DNA of 33,495 nucleotides from Amoebophrya sp. AT5.2. Lineage: Eukaryota; Sar; Dinophyceae; Syndiniales; Amoebophryaceae. Shown piece by piece: positions 8,423-18,942 of this stretch (its first letter is position 1; every line of letters starts with the position of its first letter). Under the pieces are notes generated by a model. That model did no database searches. It was not told where the DNA came from and saw only the letters and a program-made list of their open reading frames with translations. Location: assembly GCA_005223375.1 (NCBI GenBank), contig RXOD01003982.1:1-33495 (forward strand). The letters run 5' to 3'. The position numbers and the translations under genes are program-made.

Positions 8423-10583
8423 TTATAGATGGGCAAGTAGCTGCGGCATCGATGACCCTAGCCCCTCAATCTCGAAGTCGTAGTCGCAAACGCACACTTC
8501 CTCCACCGAATCGTGGTTCTGCCACGCCTCATCCTCCCGCGCCAACTGCACGTCGGGGACGATTTGCAGCCTCCGAAACGAGAAGTGCTGTTTATTTGTA
8601 GCCGGTGCCGCATTCACTACTGGTTGTACCACAGTAGTACTGTTCTCTATCAAGTGCGGGGTCGTGTTTGGCTCTGGAGGCACGATACCGGCATCCAAGA
8701 GCCCGACCGGGCTGTCCTCGTCGTTGCAAGAGCTACAATCCGACTTCTGGTATTGATGAGCGCAGGTGGAATTCCGGGGATCCTCCGGTTCTTGGAACAA
8801 CTGCAGCACGCTGGACATCACCCGCTGATCAACATGCTGCGAAGGTTTGTGAGCCGTCTTGAGCGTGAACTCGAAAGTGGCCGTCAGCGGCAGGTGCGGT
8901 CCGGCCGGCTTTGAAAACATCAAGGCTCCCAGCTCCACCACCTTGAAGCTTTCGAAAACTTCCGGATTCTGCCAGAACAGAATGTTGGAGGGTCCTGCTT
9001 TTTCGCCTTCCACGAGCCCCCGCGCGCCGAACTTGAGGGCCAGATGCTTCTTCCGCGCGAAGTGCTCGAAGCCCAGGAAGGTGGGCGGAGATGACCCCCC
9101 AGAAGTTGTCCCGGGCATCGCCCTCCGCAATTCCCGCCCCCCGTCGAAGACGATGTCGCCGTCGCGAAGCTCCCGTTTACAGTCCCCCGCGAAGAGGATC
9201 AGCGCTATCTCCGGCAGCAGACTCTCCCACGACGGGTATCTGCGTCCGTCCGAAAACTCCAAACCACCATCAGCTTCAAACTGCGTCTTCAGCACGTGCC
9301 GCGTAAGGAAGAAGGACCGCAACTCGTTTGTGGACATCGTCGCCACGTGCGGACACAGAACGTTCACGACAAGGAGCTTATTGATGTGTCGCGCCGCCCC
9401 CACGGCCCTTTCCAAGGTGGGGAACCGCCAAACCGTCATCTGGTAGCCCCGGTGCGGCAACAGCGGTATACTGCCGGTGATGGAGGGGCCGCGGGGACCA
9501 GCCATATGGCAACTATAGTTTTAAGTTGGTGAGTTGTGATTGTGAAATCTATAGGGGGGGCGCTTGCTTCGGGGTAGAAGTACCCTCGTGGCTTTTCATC
9601 ACTTTCCTTTTCCCGCCCAGTATCTCTTCACTTCCCTGCCGTTCTTACTCCCCATCGATCAATCCGGCATCTGTCTCTGAAACCGCGACCCAGACCTCCA
9701 CCTCCCCTTCGCGCCGGGTATGACTATTCCGACGAGCGCCTTAAGCTTAATCACAATCGGCTCTGGCACTCGCCCCGCCATAGGGGAACTTTTAACTTTA
9801 GTGCTAATACAAATACCACTTCCACCTCGGTTTCTAGTACCATCGCTGGTGGTCTCGCACGGCCATACTGCTCGCACCGCCCAGACTTCCGCTCGCGCCG
9901 TACAGGAGCTGAAGTCCCGGTCCGATCGCGGCCGACCCCTGCCCCAAAAACCGGTGCTCCGAGCCCGCAAACGCATTACACCCTGAAGCCAGCTGGTCCT
10001 CATCAACCAAACGGTGAAGCAGTTCCGTGGTCGGCGGGGGCCCCTCCGCAGTTGTGGGTCGATCGAGCGCCAGCGTCCCGCGATCCACGAAGGCCTCCTC
10101 CTGGGTGAGGAAGAGCTGGCCAGCCTCCGCGCCCCCGCCGCGCAAAAGGTTCGCCCTCACCGTGCGATAGGTCTCCTCGCTGTTGGGCGGTCGGCTCGGT
10201 TTGTTTGTGGGTCCTCCCGGTCCTCCTCCTTCTCCCGCCTGCTCCTGCTGCGCGAGCCTGACGTCCTTGACGAGGTCCCACAGGAGCGGTTGGCCGCCGA
10301 AGTTTTTGCGGTCGAATTCGAGGATGCCGGCCTCCGCGGCAGCAACCTGCCATCCCACATTCACGGTGGTAACACGCAATTGATGGCTTCGACAAGGAAG
10401 GTCCTCTGACTCTGCTGACGATGATTCCTGTGGCTCGGCTTGGCTTGGCCCTTGGGGCTGACGGTGCGCTTGTTGGGGACGGAGGAGGAACTTGCTCGAC
10501 GTTTTTGGGCGAGCAGCGGCCGCGACGCGAGGAAGGACGAGAAAAAGTAGCCTTTTCCACGACCGGTAGTTTTTTCCAACCAT
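8423..10583 (-). CDS. Two-exon gene, weak endonuclease/exonuclease/phosphatase-like similarity (predicted 610 aa)
   Basis: The exons are 10583-9841 and 9512-8423, joined by a GT-AG intron (donor GTACTA, acceptor AACTATAG); the phases match and give 610 residues. The N-terminus (KRLLFLVLPRVAAAA) could be a signal or transit peptide. The order of short motifs recalls the EEP fold: VTTVNVGWQ (~71), FLTQEEAF (~158), LLVVNVLCPHVA (~294) and ILFAGDCKREL (~353), which parallel N-x-W, the catalytic Glu, a VN.H strand and GDFN. GDCK replaces GDFN and I see no final SDH, so if related it may be divergent or inactive. The last ~150 residues are Ser/Asn/Glu-rich with a Cys cluster (SDCSSCNDED). If the two frames are not spliced, they would be two separate unknown genes. 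Confidence 0.45.
9513..9840 (-). other. GT-AG intron linking the two halves of the EEP-like gene
   Basis: The donor CGATG|GTACTA and acceptor CTATAG|TTGCC give phase 2 on both sides and join DHQR to CCHMAGPRG. This is inferred from frame and splice consensus only. Confidence 0.5.
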
Positions 10584-11664
10584 CGGAACTAAACACTCAG
10601 CTCAGTTTCTCGCGCGGGTTCAAAAAAATTAATAAGATGATTCAGCTTGAACCCCCAAGAGAAGCTGTACTGCCGCCCCAGCCGATAAGTGCAACGTGTT
10701 CTTCATCTCCGAAAATTATAAACGCTGTAGGTAAAAACTACTTATGACTTTCTATCCCAAGGCTGATCTTCACCCACATCCATCGGAACACCACGGCGAT
10801 TCGGCGGTGCCAAATACAACTATTGGCTCAAAGTACAAAGGAAGAAAGTCCGGCGGCCGCCAGCTGTCGACCCGCACCAGTTATGACTGCCGGGACCAGT
10901 CGTGAGAATGAATTTGACCGCTCCTCGATGGGACCAGTCGTGAGCATGAAATTTAGGATGTAGAAGTGGTACGTCTGTTTTAAAGGTCGTGTGTTGTTCA
11001 GCATCTCCATGTTCGTTGAGCAGACGCCGCGCCGACGTAAAAATAAGCTCCTCGTCGATTTCTTCTTTGGAAAAATCAAAATCGGAGGCATAGACTCGGT
11101 TTTTGGCCGCGCGGGCAGCAGCATCAGGGCTCGCATGAAAATTATCAAAAGGCTACGAAAATGCTAGCCGCCTTTTCCAGCTCTTGGAGGTACAGCGTTC
11201 CAATTCCAGACCAGTGTTCCAAACACGTCACGTCGTCCTACCATCTTCTTCTAGGCCCTCGTATCTATCATGTACAAAATAAACGTAATAGGGCGTTGCT
11301 GTTGTTGTTTATGCAGTCCGAGGCTGCTCAAAATCACCGGAAGTATTCAGCATATAGTATAGTTGGATGGCGACGAAGACGAGCCTTTTATGTGACAAAG
11401 CCTGTTCGACGAGCCTTTTATGTCTATTCTTATATATTGCTCTCTTCGCATTATTCCCTCAGAAGCAGGGAGCCTTGGTTTGTTCGTTTGTTGGTTGGTT
11501 CGTTTGTTGGTTGGTTGTACAAATCAATGTACTGTAACTGTATTCTTAAGTGTAAATCGGAATCTGTTAATGATCATCGAAACCTCGCCGGTTCATCTTC
11601 GGCGTGCGATTCCTTCCGTTTCAACATCCTCCTCCCCTCGCTCCAATCAGACGAATAGCCAAAA
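10584..11664. other. Intergenic region with short direct repeats
   Basis: There is no convincing gene. Short repeats are visible: GGGACCAGTCGTGAG twice (near 10892 and 10931), CGACGAGCCTTTTATGT twice (near 11379 and 11408), and a tandem GTTTGTTGGTTGGTTC stretch (about 11481-11520). The region lies just downstream of the ATR stop codon and upstream of the EEP-like gene. Confidence 0.5.
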
Positions 11665-14600
11665 TCATAGCCACGGTGCCCACCCGGCGTACATGGCCTG
11701 GAGATTTTTCAAGTCTCTCGCGGCGTGCAGCAGCGCGTCCACTTGCCGCGGAATTTCCAGCGGCACCCCCTTGTCCCGCCCCGCTTCGCCCTTCGGCGCG
11801 GCCTGGGGCCCGCCTCCGCCCCGGCCCCCGGCGTTATTTCTCGTAGACCCCCCCTCGCCCGCACCCGCCGGACGCGCGACAGACGGAAATACCTTTAGTT
11901 TACGTCATGAATGATGAAACGAGGTCGATCGTGATGAAACCAGACCCGAGAAGATCATGCCCATTGATCGCCATGCGAATTTGCGATATAGTTGACACCA
12001 GACTATCTGCTGACAGATTCATACATACGTAAGAACATCTTCATGTTGCCGTGATTTTGCCGTAATTGTCGGTATCGATGTACTGATCTAGAACCCATTA
12101 TTTCGCAGCATCGGCAGCTCATCATGACTGAGGAGGCGGTGCGGGACGATGCGACAGCTGGAACAAGTAAAGTAGATCATCTGAATCGGTGAGAGGCATC
12201 GGGAAGATCGATCAATGGTACGTATGGGAGAAAAAAAACGAGAATGTAGTGGATACCTTCGTCATGATGCCTTTTTTGTATTCCGCGGTGTCCTGCTTTT
12301 TGGTCCAGGCGTCGTAGGTGACGTGCCCGTTGATCTTGTTGATGAGCTCCTGAATGGTCTTCTCCGGGTTGCGGTTGCGCCAGTCGACAAAGGGGTCCGC
12401 GATCCACCCGTGGAGAATGGAAGAAATCGTCCCCCCGTTCTCCTGCACCACCTGCATGAACACCTCGCAGCTGTGCCGAAACGTACCCTCCACGCCGGTG
12501 ATCCCTTGTGATAAAAATGTAAATCTATCGAGCGATCGATGGATATATCGATCGATAACGATGCGGAGTGGATCTGCTGGGTCGAAATCGACCTCATGGA
12601 CTGGATCTGGATCTGCAACTGCATCGAACAGATGAGCTAACAGTGCAACAAAATAATATGAATCCCGAAAGAGCTAGACAGCATGAATGATACCGAGCGG
12701 CGAGACGCAGTTGGAGGTGAGTCGGAAGGGTACGACCTCGGGTTTGGCTAGGTGCAGCCCTCGCCCGAACAGGCAGTCGAAGTCCACGTGCACGATGCCT
12801 CCGGTGATCCGGTCGAGCAGAATGTTGTCTCCGTGCCGGTCCCCCAGCCCCACCACGTAGCCCAGCATGCTCCAGCACGCCAGCGTCTTTGCGAAAGTCG
12901 ACCTCCGCGCCAGCCACTCGGACGGGTCTTTGCTCGTCCGCTGGTACCAGAGGTGCAAGACCGGCGGGAAGGCCGGCAGCGCTTTGTTGATGAAGCCGTC
13001 GAGCGTCTCGCTCACCTTCTGCGCCTCTCTCCAGTTCAACGCCGGCGGGTACCTCCTATGTAACCGCTCCATGTTCATCTCCTTGTCGATGCACCCGCGC
13101 ATGGCGCACGTGTGCGGCACCCATTCCAGCAGGCCCGCCTGCTCCGTGATGCACGTGACCGTGTATTACAGATGAAAAAACCCAGGTTGATAAAAGTCCA
13201 TCAGGCCCCCGCACTTCGTGGCTCTGTTTCGAGTATAAGCCGACACCAGCACCAGCGAAGCACTCGCTGGCATTGGCTTCTTATGGCTGCAAGGGATGCT
13301 ATGGGAACCATCGACACAAGAAGCCGTAGCCTTCTCGTCGGGGGAGCATACGCATGCCCATACTTCATGACCTCTGAGCCCTCCCGCTCCTAGTCCCTGA
13401 AGAGGAGAGCTACAGGAAGCAAGATCTCTCACTCTCAGCAAGAGCAAACCTAACCCTGGACCACCTACGCCTGAGTTTATTCTTCAATGACATTAAGTGT
13501 AGGTGCGGATCTCGAGTTTCCGCTGCAGGCTTTCCGGATTCCGTCGCAGCAGCTTGTTCAACAGGTTCGCGAGCTCCATCACGCGCTTGTCCTTCTTGAG
13601 GTCCCCGCGGTTCTTTAGAAAGGTCCAAGATGCTACCAGGTGGCCTCAAAATACAGCCAAATAAATACAGCCGAAATACAGTCAAAATACAGCCAAAATA
13701 CGACGCGCCAGCGGAGCGCAATCATGGATGATTAGCATTACGCCCACGCATGGATCTGCAGTCCGAAGACAAGAGCCACGCCGACCAAAGTCCAGAAAGC
13801 CAGGAGCTTCCCCGGAAAAGCTGCAGCACCACCTAGCATGTATAAAGCTGCAACTAGAACTACCTCGGATGTTCTTCGCAAGCAAAAAGGACCAGATCGG
13901 AGGCAGTTGAGGCCCCCCACTCTCTTGAGGTGGCGCGCCCTGTATCCGGGGGCGTATTTCGAATGTATTTTAAGCCTTGCTGTTAGCATCCGTGGCTCTT
14001 TCTAAGTTCTCCAGTTTCGCCAAAAACGGGTACAACTCGCCGTCGGTGCCGCGGATGGTGAGCTTCTTCGGCCTTACCTTGGACATCATCACGTCGAGCC
14101 GGTCCAGGAAGCTGTGGATGTACACGTGTTGCTCGCACCCGACCGCCGTCCTCTCCGTCCTCTCCGCCTCTGATGAAAAGCCGCCCGGCACTGTTGAAAA
14201 AATCCGACTGTAGTTGTTTCCACCGGCTCCTCCGGAAGAAGACAGGTCGCCCGCGGCCTGATACGCGACGCCGCCGAGGCCGTAGTGCCGCCACCAGTGC
14301 CCCAAGTACTCGCCGTGCTGCGCCCTTTTGAGGACGGACTGGAGCGGCGCGGGCACGGCCCCGGGGGCCGCGTCACTAGAAGTCCCCTCCAGCACCTTCT
14401 CGTAGTCCGGCCCCCAGCGCTTCGTCACGTACGCCAGATGCTCCTTGCCGGTGACGCGGGCCCAGTTGGGCACGCCCTGGCAGGTCGGGTGGAGCCCCGT
14501 GCCGCTGTTCGCAGAAGTCCAGAAGATGATGGAGGGGGCGAGAACATGTTCAGGACCTCCGCGAACAGCGGCACGGGGCTCCTATCCTATGGAACGAAAA

Positions 14601-17600
14601 GGGGACGATGCTAGAAAAATTTCGCGACTGCTAGAAACTCACGATGGAAAAAAGGCGCCCTCCGCAGCTTTTCAGCGGACCCCCTCCGGAACCCCCCAGC
14701 CGATGGCGGTAGTACTACCTGCCAGTACCACTGCGCGCGCCGCCGCGGAACCCCCCAGCCGATATGAGGTTTTTGGCTATTGATGGTCATGGCGATGGGC
14801 CGGCCGATGGCGGAGGCGGAGCCGCAAGTCAAGTGCTATTAGCCCCGGATTCTAAAATGGCCTGCTAGCGACTATCCCGGCTATCCCCTGCCCCTCGCCC
14901 TATCGATCGCTCGCGAACAGCGGAGGTCCAGAACATGTTCTCGCCTCCTTAAACATGGCGTGGTCGGGCGGGAAGTCCCCGATCTGGTCGAAGCCGCAGC
15001 TGCTGCCCAGCACCATCTGGAGGCACTTGGTGCTCGGGACCAGGATCGGGCAGCGGCGGTGCTCGAGGGGCATCTCGCCAAGCGCCTTGATGTGCCGGTC
15101 GTTAAACCCCCGCAGCCGGCAGTGCTGCTCCGAAATGTCGGTATACTTGATCAACGCCTGCATACCCTTCAGCATCGCGTCGTGCGTCGCCAGCATCATT
15201 TTCCTCGACTCCACAGTGACCAGGTTCTCGGAGAGCGGAAGTGCGAGGCGCTGCAGCAGCGAAGTGCTTCCACTCCCCCCGAGCTCGTCGAGAATCACGT
15301 GCGCGAAGTCCGGCAAAAGGCTGAACACCGCGTGGTTCTGGTTCAGAGGCTGACCCATCGCCCCGGCCCCCGCAGTTCCGAGGAAAGAACTCCCACTATT
15401 TGCATTTCCCCCTGGAAGTAGTACTCCCGGCGGGCTGGCGGACGAGTTCTCCTTGCTCTGGTTGTGCGGTGCGGCAGAAGTTGCGGTTGTACTACTACCC
15501 CCAGTCTGACCCTGCCCACTCCTTCCACCCGCAGATCCGCCGGCTTGATCCACGTACCGCGGCATTTTGCCCTCCGCAACCAGCTTGAGCAGGGCCACGC
15601 CGTCCCCCGCGAGGCAGTCGAGCACCATCATCACCTGGGCCTTCTTTTCTTTCACCCGCATTTCAAATCCGCGCTTCTCCTTCGCGTTCCAGCGCTCGTA
15701 CACCTCCTTCGGCGGCATGCCCGGGGCGTTGGCGTCGCCGTCCCGGGGCCCGATGCCGCGAGACACCCACAACTCCATCAACTTCTTCGCGTACAGTGTG
15801 GAAGGGAGCAGTGGGAGAAAGACGGCCGATGTTGTCCGATCCGATTCTACTGTAGCTACGGATACGGTGCGCCAAAATTTTTTCCAGTACTCTAGCTGGT
15901 GGGCTCCAGCGATGAGGACGAGGCGGCTCGTCGTCCTGACTAGTACCAGAAGTGGGCCCGACTAATATCGCCTTCATCTGGACAAGCAATAAAGGACAAG
16001 AACAGGAGCAATCGACACATGAATCTTCATAGCTTCAACAGCTACACCAAGGTCTAGGTCTTAGCTACTAACTTAAGTACTTACTACAGGGCCGATCGGA
16101 GGCGGAGCATATCGTGGCTTCGGGTTCTACTGGGTATATTTGTCGTCCTGGGCGGTTTCAATAGCCGGATCTAGCTATGTGTAAGACGCCTTCCTCCGCT
16201 TAAACGCCCCGCCCTCGCCGTTCTTGGTCATCCCGTGGAACCGCCAGCAGGAGAGGCTCCAGAACATCTGCGCGGGGTGTTTTTCCAATAGAAACGACAG
16301 GATCTGCTTGATTTCTTCCGTCAGCGCCTCGTGCTGGTGGAAGCTCATCAACTGTCCGTGCACCATGTACCAGAGGTGGGTCGGCACCTTCTTCCAGTTG
16401 CTCCGAAAAGTACTTACCACGCTTTCCCGCAGCTTGATCGCCTTCAGCGTCTCCTCCGTGAAGTCCTTCCGCTGCACGTGCTCCGGCTTCACAGGGTCGA
16501 AGGTCTTGTTGTTTTTGTACTCGACGCCCTTCAGCTGCGCCTCCTGCTGCGCGGTTTTCTGTTCGAGCTCGCGCTGCAGCAAAATCTTTTGCATCAGCTT
16601 GCTCTCCTGGGGCGTGGTTTTGGTCGCCTCGATGCAGAGCTGGAGCAGGCGGTTGATGCAGAGCTCCTCCTGCTTAATCTTCGGAGCCGAGAGCTGCGAA
16701 CCTTGTTGCGATGCTGAAATCGACGCTCCCCCGCCCCGATGGCCACCGTGTGCAGCTGCGCCGTCCACCTCGCCCGCGGCGGCAGAGCTTTGGTCTCCTC
16801 CTCCGCCGCTCTGACAATGCGTCCCCGGACCCTCCCGGATGACGCACGCGAAGAACTGGTTTACCGTGGCCAGGTAGAGCGCTTCGTACTCGACGATGGA
16901 GGTTGAGTACAACTTCTGCGTCACGTCCTCTTGTTCACGAGGCTCGCCTCCTGTTGCCTGTGCCTCCCATCGATTTACCCCCAGTTCCCGCTCGCGCTGC
17001 GCCTGGATTTGCTTCAGTAGTTCGTCCAGGTACAGCGCGAAGTCGAGCAGCGGGCGCTGCGGGTTGATGTTCCCCCCGCCCGCAACCCGCGTTGAGACCG
17101 CGCCCCCGCCGCCGCGCGCGGCCGATTTCGAGCTCTTCGCCTTAGAAAGGTCCAAGATGCTACCAGGTGGCCCCAAAATACAGCGAAAATACAGCCAAAA
17201 TACGACGCGCCAGCGGAGCGCAATCAGAAGCACTGCGCCCACGCATGGATCTACAGCCCAAGGAGCCACGCCATCCAAAGTTAGTCCAGAAAGCCAGGAG
17301 CTTCCCCGGACAAGCTGCACCACGGAGCCTGAATCAATAAAGCTGCAGCTAGAACTTTCATCTTCACAAGCAGAAAGGACCAGATCGGCCGCTGCGACAT
17401 TTTCACGAAGCATTTGAGGCCCAGGGTCTGGAGGCGTGCCGTATTCCGGGGCGTATTTCGAGTGTAAGTATTTTGAGCCTTGCTGTTAGCGTCCGTGGTT
17501 CTTTCTAATCGCTTTCTTGATGTCGTTGCAGACTTTCTCGAACTTGGCCACGCGCTTCATCGGATCGTCCGAAAACCAACGCGCGGCGTACAGCCCGGCC

Positions 17601-18491
17601 TTGGTTACCCCGCTCTCCGCAAGCTCGGCCAGACGCTGCGTCAACAGCATGCTCTCCATCGAACTCGCCTTCTTCCGGTGCTGCCGGTTGGTCGCAGCGA
17701 GTGCGATCGACGTGTTCGAGGACGAACCGGCCCCGAACCCCCCGGACGCATTTGTCCCCGAACCCTCCGTCTGCAGCAAGTACAAGTGCTTCACCGCCTC
17801 GAAATCTATGAAGAACCGATCTGCCGCTAAGTGGCTTCCTTGCTTGCTGCTAAGTTATATTGCTATACTCGATTTCCTATTCCTTCGACGCGATTAGCTG
17901 CCAGTTGATCTATCGATGGCCTTCTTGTGAGCCCCGACATCGCCTTCTCCTCCATGATAGGAAGCATCTCTGATAGGGATAATCACCCCAGACGCCTTGC
18001 CCTGCGCGCCGGAAAGATGACCTAGAGCGCTCTCTATGCTAGGCCGCCACGACCCCTCTGACATGACGGGATGAAGAGGACGTAAGACAAGGTTACTGTA
18101 ATTACCGTTAGCGGCTGACGGGTCGTTCATAGGATCTTTCCTTTCGATCAGGTCCTTGAACGGCGGGTCCTTGCACAACGCCTCCTGAAATTTCTCCCCC
18201 CCGGCCTCCCCCAGCCGCATCGCGTACAGCCGGGAGTCCTCGAGGATCTGCAGGAAGCGCCCGGATTTGCGGCTGATCTTGTGGAACTGAAGCTCGAGGT
18301 GGAGCACCTCGTAGTTAAACGTCGTCGACAAGAGCTCCTGTAGCGCGATCCGGGAGACGGACAGCGTGAGCTCCTGCGCGGAGTAGGACTTCGCGCATCC
18401 CTGCAGCCGCCGGATCAACTGGTCGCTGATTCCCCGCAGCCCGGTACTCTGGGAGGACACCGTGGACGTGTTCAGCAGCGCCGACCGCGAC
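11665..18491 (-). CDS. ATR: ATR-type PI3K-like protein kinase: FAT, kinase and FATC part (9 exons, 1346-aa fragment)
   Basis: Exons by my reading: 18491-18133, 17817-17509, 17136-16187, 15787-14946 (or -14935), 14531 (or 14556)-14006, 13609-13497, 13160-12694, 12504-12257, 11892-11665. All phases agree. ATR is the checkpoint Ser/Thr kinase that responds to single-stranded DNA and stalled forks in the nucleus. Diagnostic parts are HLWYMVHGQLMSFHQHEAL in the FAT region; RPKKLTIRGTDGELYPFLAK at the start of the kinase; LEIRTYTVTCITEQAGLLEW; the catalytic loop GLGDRHGDNILLD; the metal motif VHVDFDCLFG; and the FATC end QAMYAGWAPWL before TGA at 11665. VEGTFRHSCEVFMQVVQENG after the kinase fits ATR better than ATM or TOR. 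The long HEAT-repeat N-terminus of ATR is not in the window: coding begins abruptly at the edge of a repeat element (18497-18942). Low-complexity Gly/Ser insertions occur in exons 3 and 4. Confidence 0.93.
11893..12256 (-). other. GT-AG intron before the FATC exon of ATR
   Basis: The donor is ACGAAG|GTATCC and the acceptor CTAAAG|GTATTT, phase 0. The heptamer AAGGTAT is present at both ends, so this intron may itself descend from a duplicated-target insertion that now uses consensus sites. Confidence 0.75.
12505..12693 (-). other. GT-AG intron after the ATR kinase core
   Basis: The donor is CTCG|GTATCATTC and the acceptor TATCACAAG|GGATCACC, phase 1. It joins SNCVSPLG to ITGVEGTFRHSC in frame, matching the ATR alignment. 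Confidence 0.75.
13166..13496 (-). mobile_element. Family 3 introner in ATR, 5-bp flanking repeat
   Basis: The element is 331 bp. On the coding strand it starts TTAATGTCATTGAAGAATAA and ends TTTTTTCATCTGTAA. Both sides carry TACAC (GTGTA at 13161-13165 and 13497-13501 on the plus strand). Removing the element and one TACAC gives EIRTYTVTCITEQAG, exactly the ATR order. No GT-AG choice within the ambiguity window is possible. The half at ~13330-13490 closely resembles the element at 19082-19477, with shared runs such as CTGGACCACCTA, TTTATTCTTCAA and TAGTCCCT. Confidence 0.9.
13615..14005 (-). mobile_element. Family 1 introner in the ATR kinase domain, 5-bp flanking repeat
   Basis: The element is 391 bp, with ends TTAGAAAG...CTTTCTAA. 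The imperfect TIR extends about 30 bp: TTAGAAAGAGCCACGGATGC against the inverse of the other end, TTAGAAAGGTCCAAGATGC. AGAAC flanks it on the coding strand (GTTCT at 13610-13614 and 14006-14010 on the plus strand). Removal with one repeat joins LAKLEN to RGDLKKDKRVME, the invariant kinase order. The AT-rich end carries tandem ATACAGCC/AAAAT units. It is a sibling of 17142-17508. Confidence 0.93.
14557..14934 (-). other. ATR intron bordered by a 26-bp inverted repeat
   Basis: GGCGAGAACATGTTC-T/A-GGACCTCCGC occurs at both borders in inverse orientation (about 14912-14945 and 14537-14570). Two in-frame readings exist. One is GT-AG (ACAT|GTTCTGG ... GCGGAG|GTCCTG), as given by these coordinates. 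The other removes the whole TIR unit (about 14532-14945) and joins MFK to DIIFW. A further inverse copy, GAGCCCCGTGCCGCTGTTCGC, lies just 3' (near 14491). Inside, GGAACCCCCCAGCCGAT occurs twice (~14688, ~14748). Confidence 0.6.
15788..16186 (-). other. Non-GT-AG intron in ATR (boundaries less certain)
   Basis: Coding stops at KRRKASYT with a stop codon at 16175 and resumes at KKLMELWVSRG. Removing ~399 nt between GCG at 16187-16189 and GCG at 15788-15790 keeps the frame (RRKAKKLME). The shared repeat is only 3 nt and I see no convincing TIR or GT-AG pair in phase. Confidence 0.55.
17142..17508 (-). mobile_element. Family 1 introner in the ATR FAT region
   Basis: The element is 367 bp, with ends TTAGAAAG...CTTTCTAA. 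It shares long stretches with 13615-14005, for example CTAACAGCAAGGCT, AAGCTCCTGGCTTTCTGGAC, GCGCTCCGCTGGCGCGTCGT and GGTAGCATCTTGGACC. The flanks are AGCGA and GGCGA (4 of 5 identical; 17137-17141 and 17509-17513). Removal joins CNDIKKA to KSSKSAARG in frame. The element contains in-frame codons on the gene strand, so a naive gene call would read through it. Confidence 0.9.
17818..18132 (-). mobile_element. Intron with AGATC flanking repeat in ATR
   Basis: The element is about 310 bp between two AGATC copies (plus-strand GATCT at 17818-17822 and 18133-18137). Removal joins DLIERKD to RFFIDFEAVKHLYLL in frame. GCCGCTAA occurs at one end, and its inverse lies ~17 nt inside the other, so the TIRs are offset from the direct repeat. 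The nearest dinucleotide choice is AT-AG rather than GT-AG. I could not place it in families 1-3. Confidence 0.7.
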
Positions 18492-18496
18492 GCGAT

Positions 18497-18942
18497 TATG
18501 ACCGGACCAGATGGTAAGGGGGCAAATGGTAAGTACTGCGTAATGGGGTCCCTTGGGTGGCGGATTGCACTAGGTGGCGACTGCGTTAAGGCGCTCTGAA
18601 CCGCCCCGCGCGAAGCGCCGGGCGGTTTCAGAGATGCCCCATTGTGGGGGTAGGGGGTGGCATGGGGAGAGGAAACCGACTGGGAGGCAGAGGGAAAGGG
18701 GTAGCGGAAAGCTACTGACGGCAATGGTAGTAGTCCTAAAAGCAGGGTAAAAAGGGGCGAGTAGGGTGGTGATTGGTTATGGTCGTCGGCTCTAGGTTTC
18801 AGGAGTGCCAAACCCGCCGACTGCGAAAAGACTGCTTTCCTCCAACTGCTGCCCTCTTTTTGGGACCACAAAAGGGGATGCCGAAGAGCCCCCCCAAAAA
18901 AATCAGTTACCATCTACCCACTTACCATCTGGTCTCGCCATA
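18497..18942 (-). mobile_element. Family 2 element at the junction of the secreted-protein gene and ATR, no flanking repeat
   Basis: The element is 446 bp with matching TIRs (TATGGCGAGACCAGATGGTA against TATGACCGGACCAGATGGTA). The gene-strand flanks are GACTT upstream and ATCGC downstream, with no match. One end resembles the 31435 end of the kinase element (GGGGGGCTCTTCGG...CCC) and the other resembles the 33400 end (CCTTGGGTGRCGGATTGC). Translation from the upstream exon reaches a stop at 18903-18905 inside the element. Confidence 0.85.

Noticed and set aside
13166..13447. 93-aa minus-strand frame between ATR exons
   Set aside because: It lies wholly within the family 3 introner and has no relation to PIKK sequence.
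17894..18913. A separate gene starting MVTDFFGG at 18913
   Set aside because: The first ~140 codons are family 2 element sequence; only the part from about 18491 leftward is ATR-like coding.
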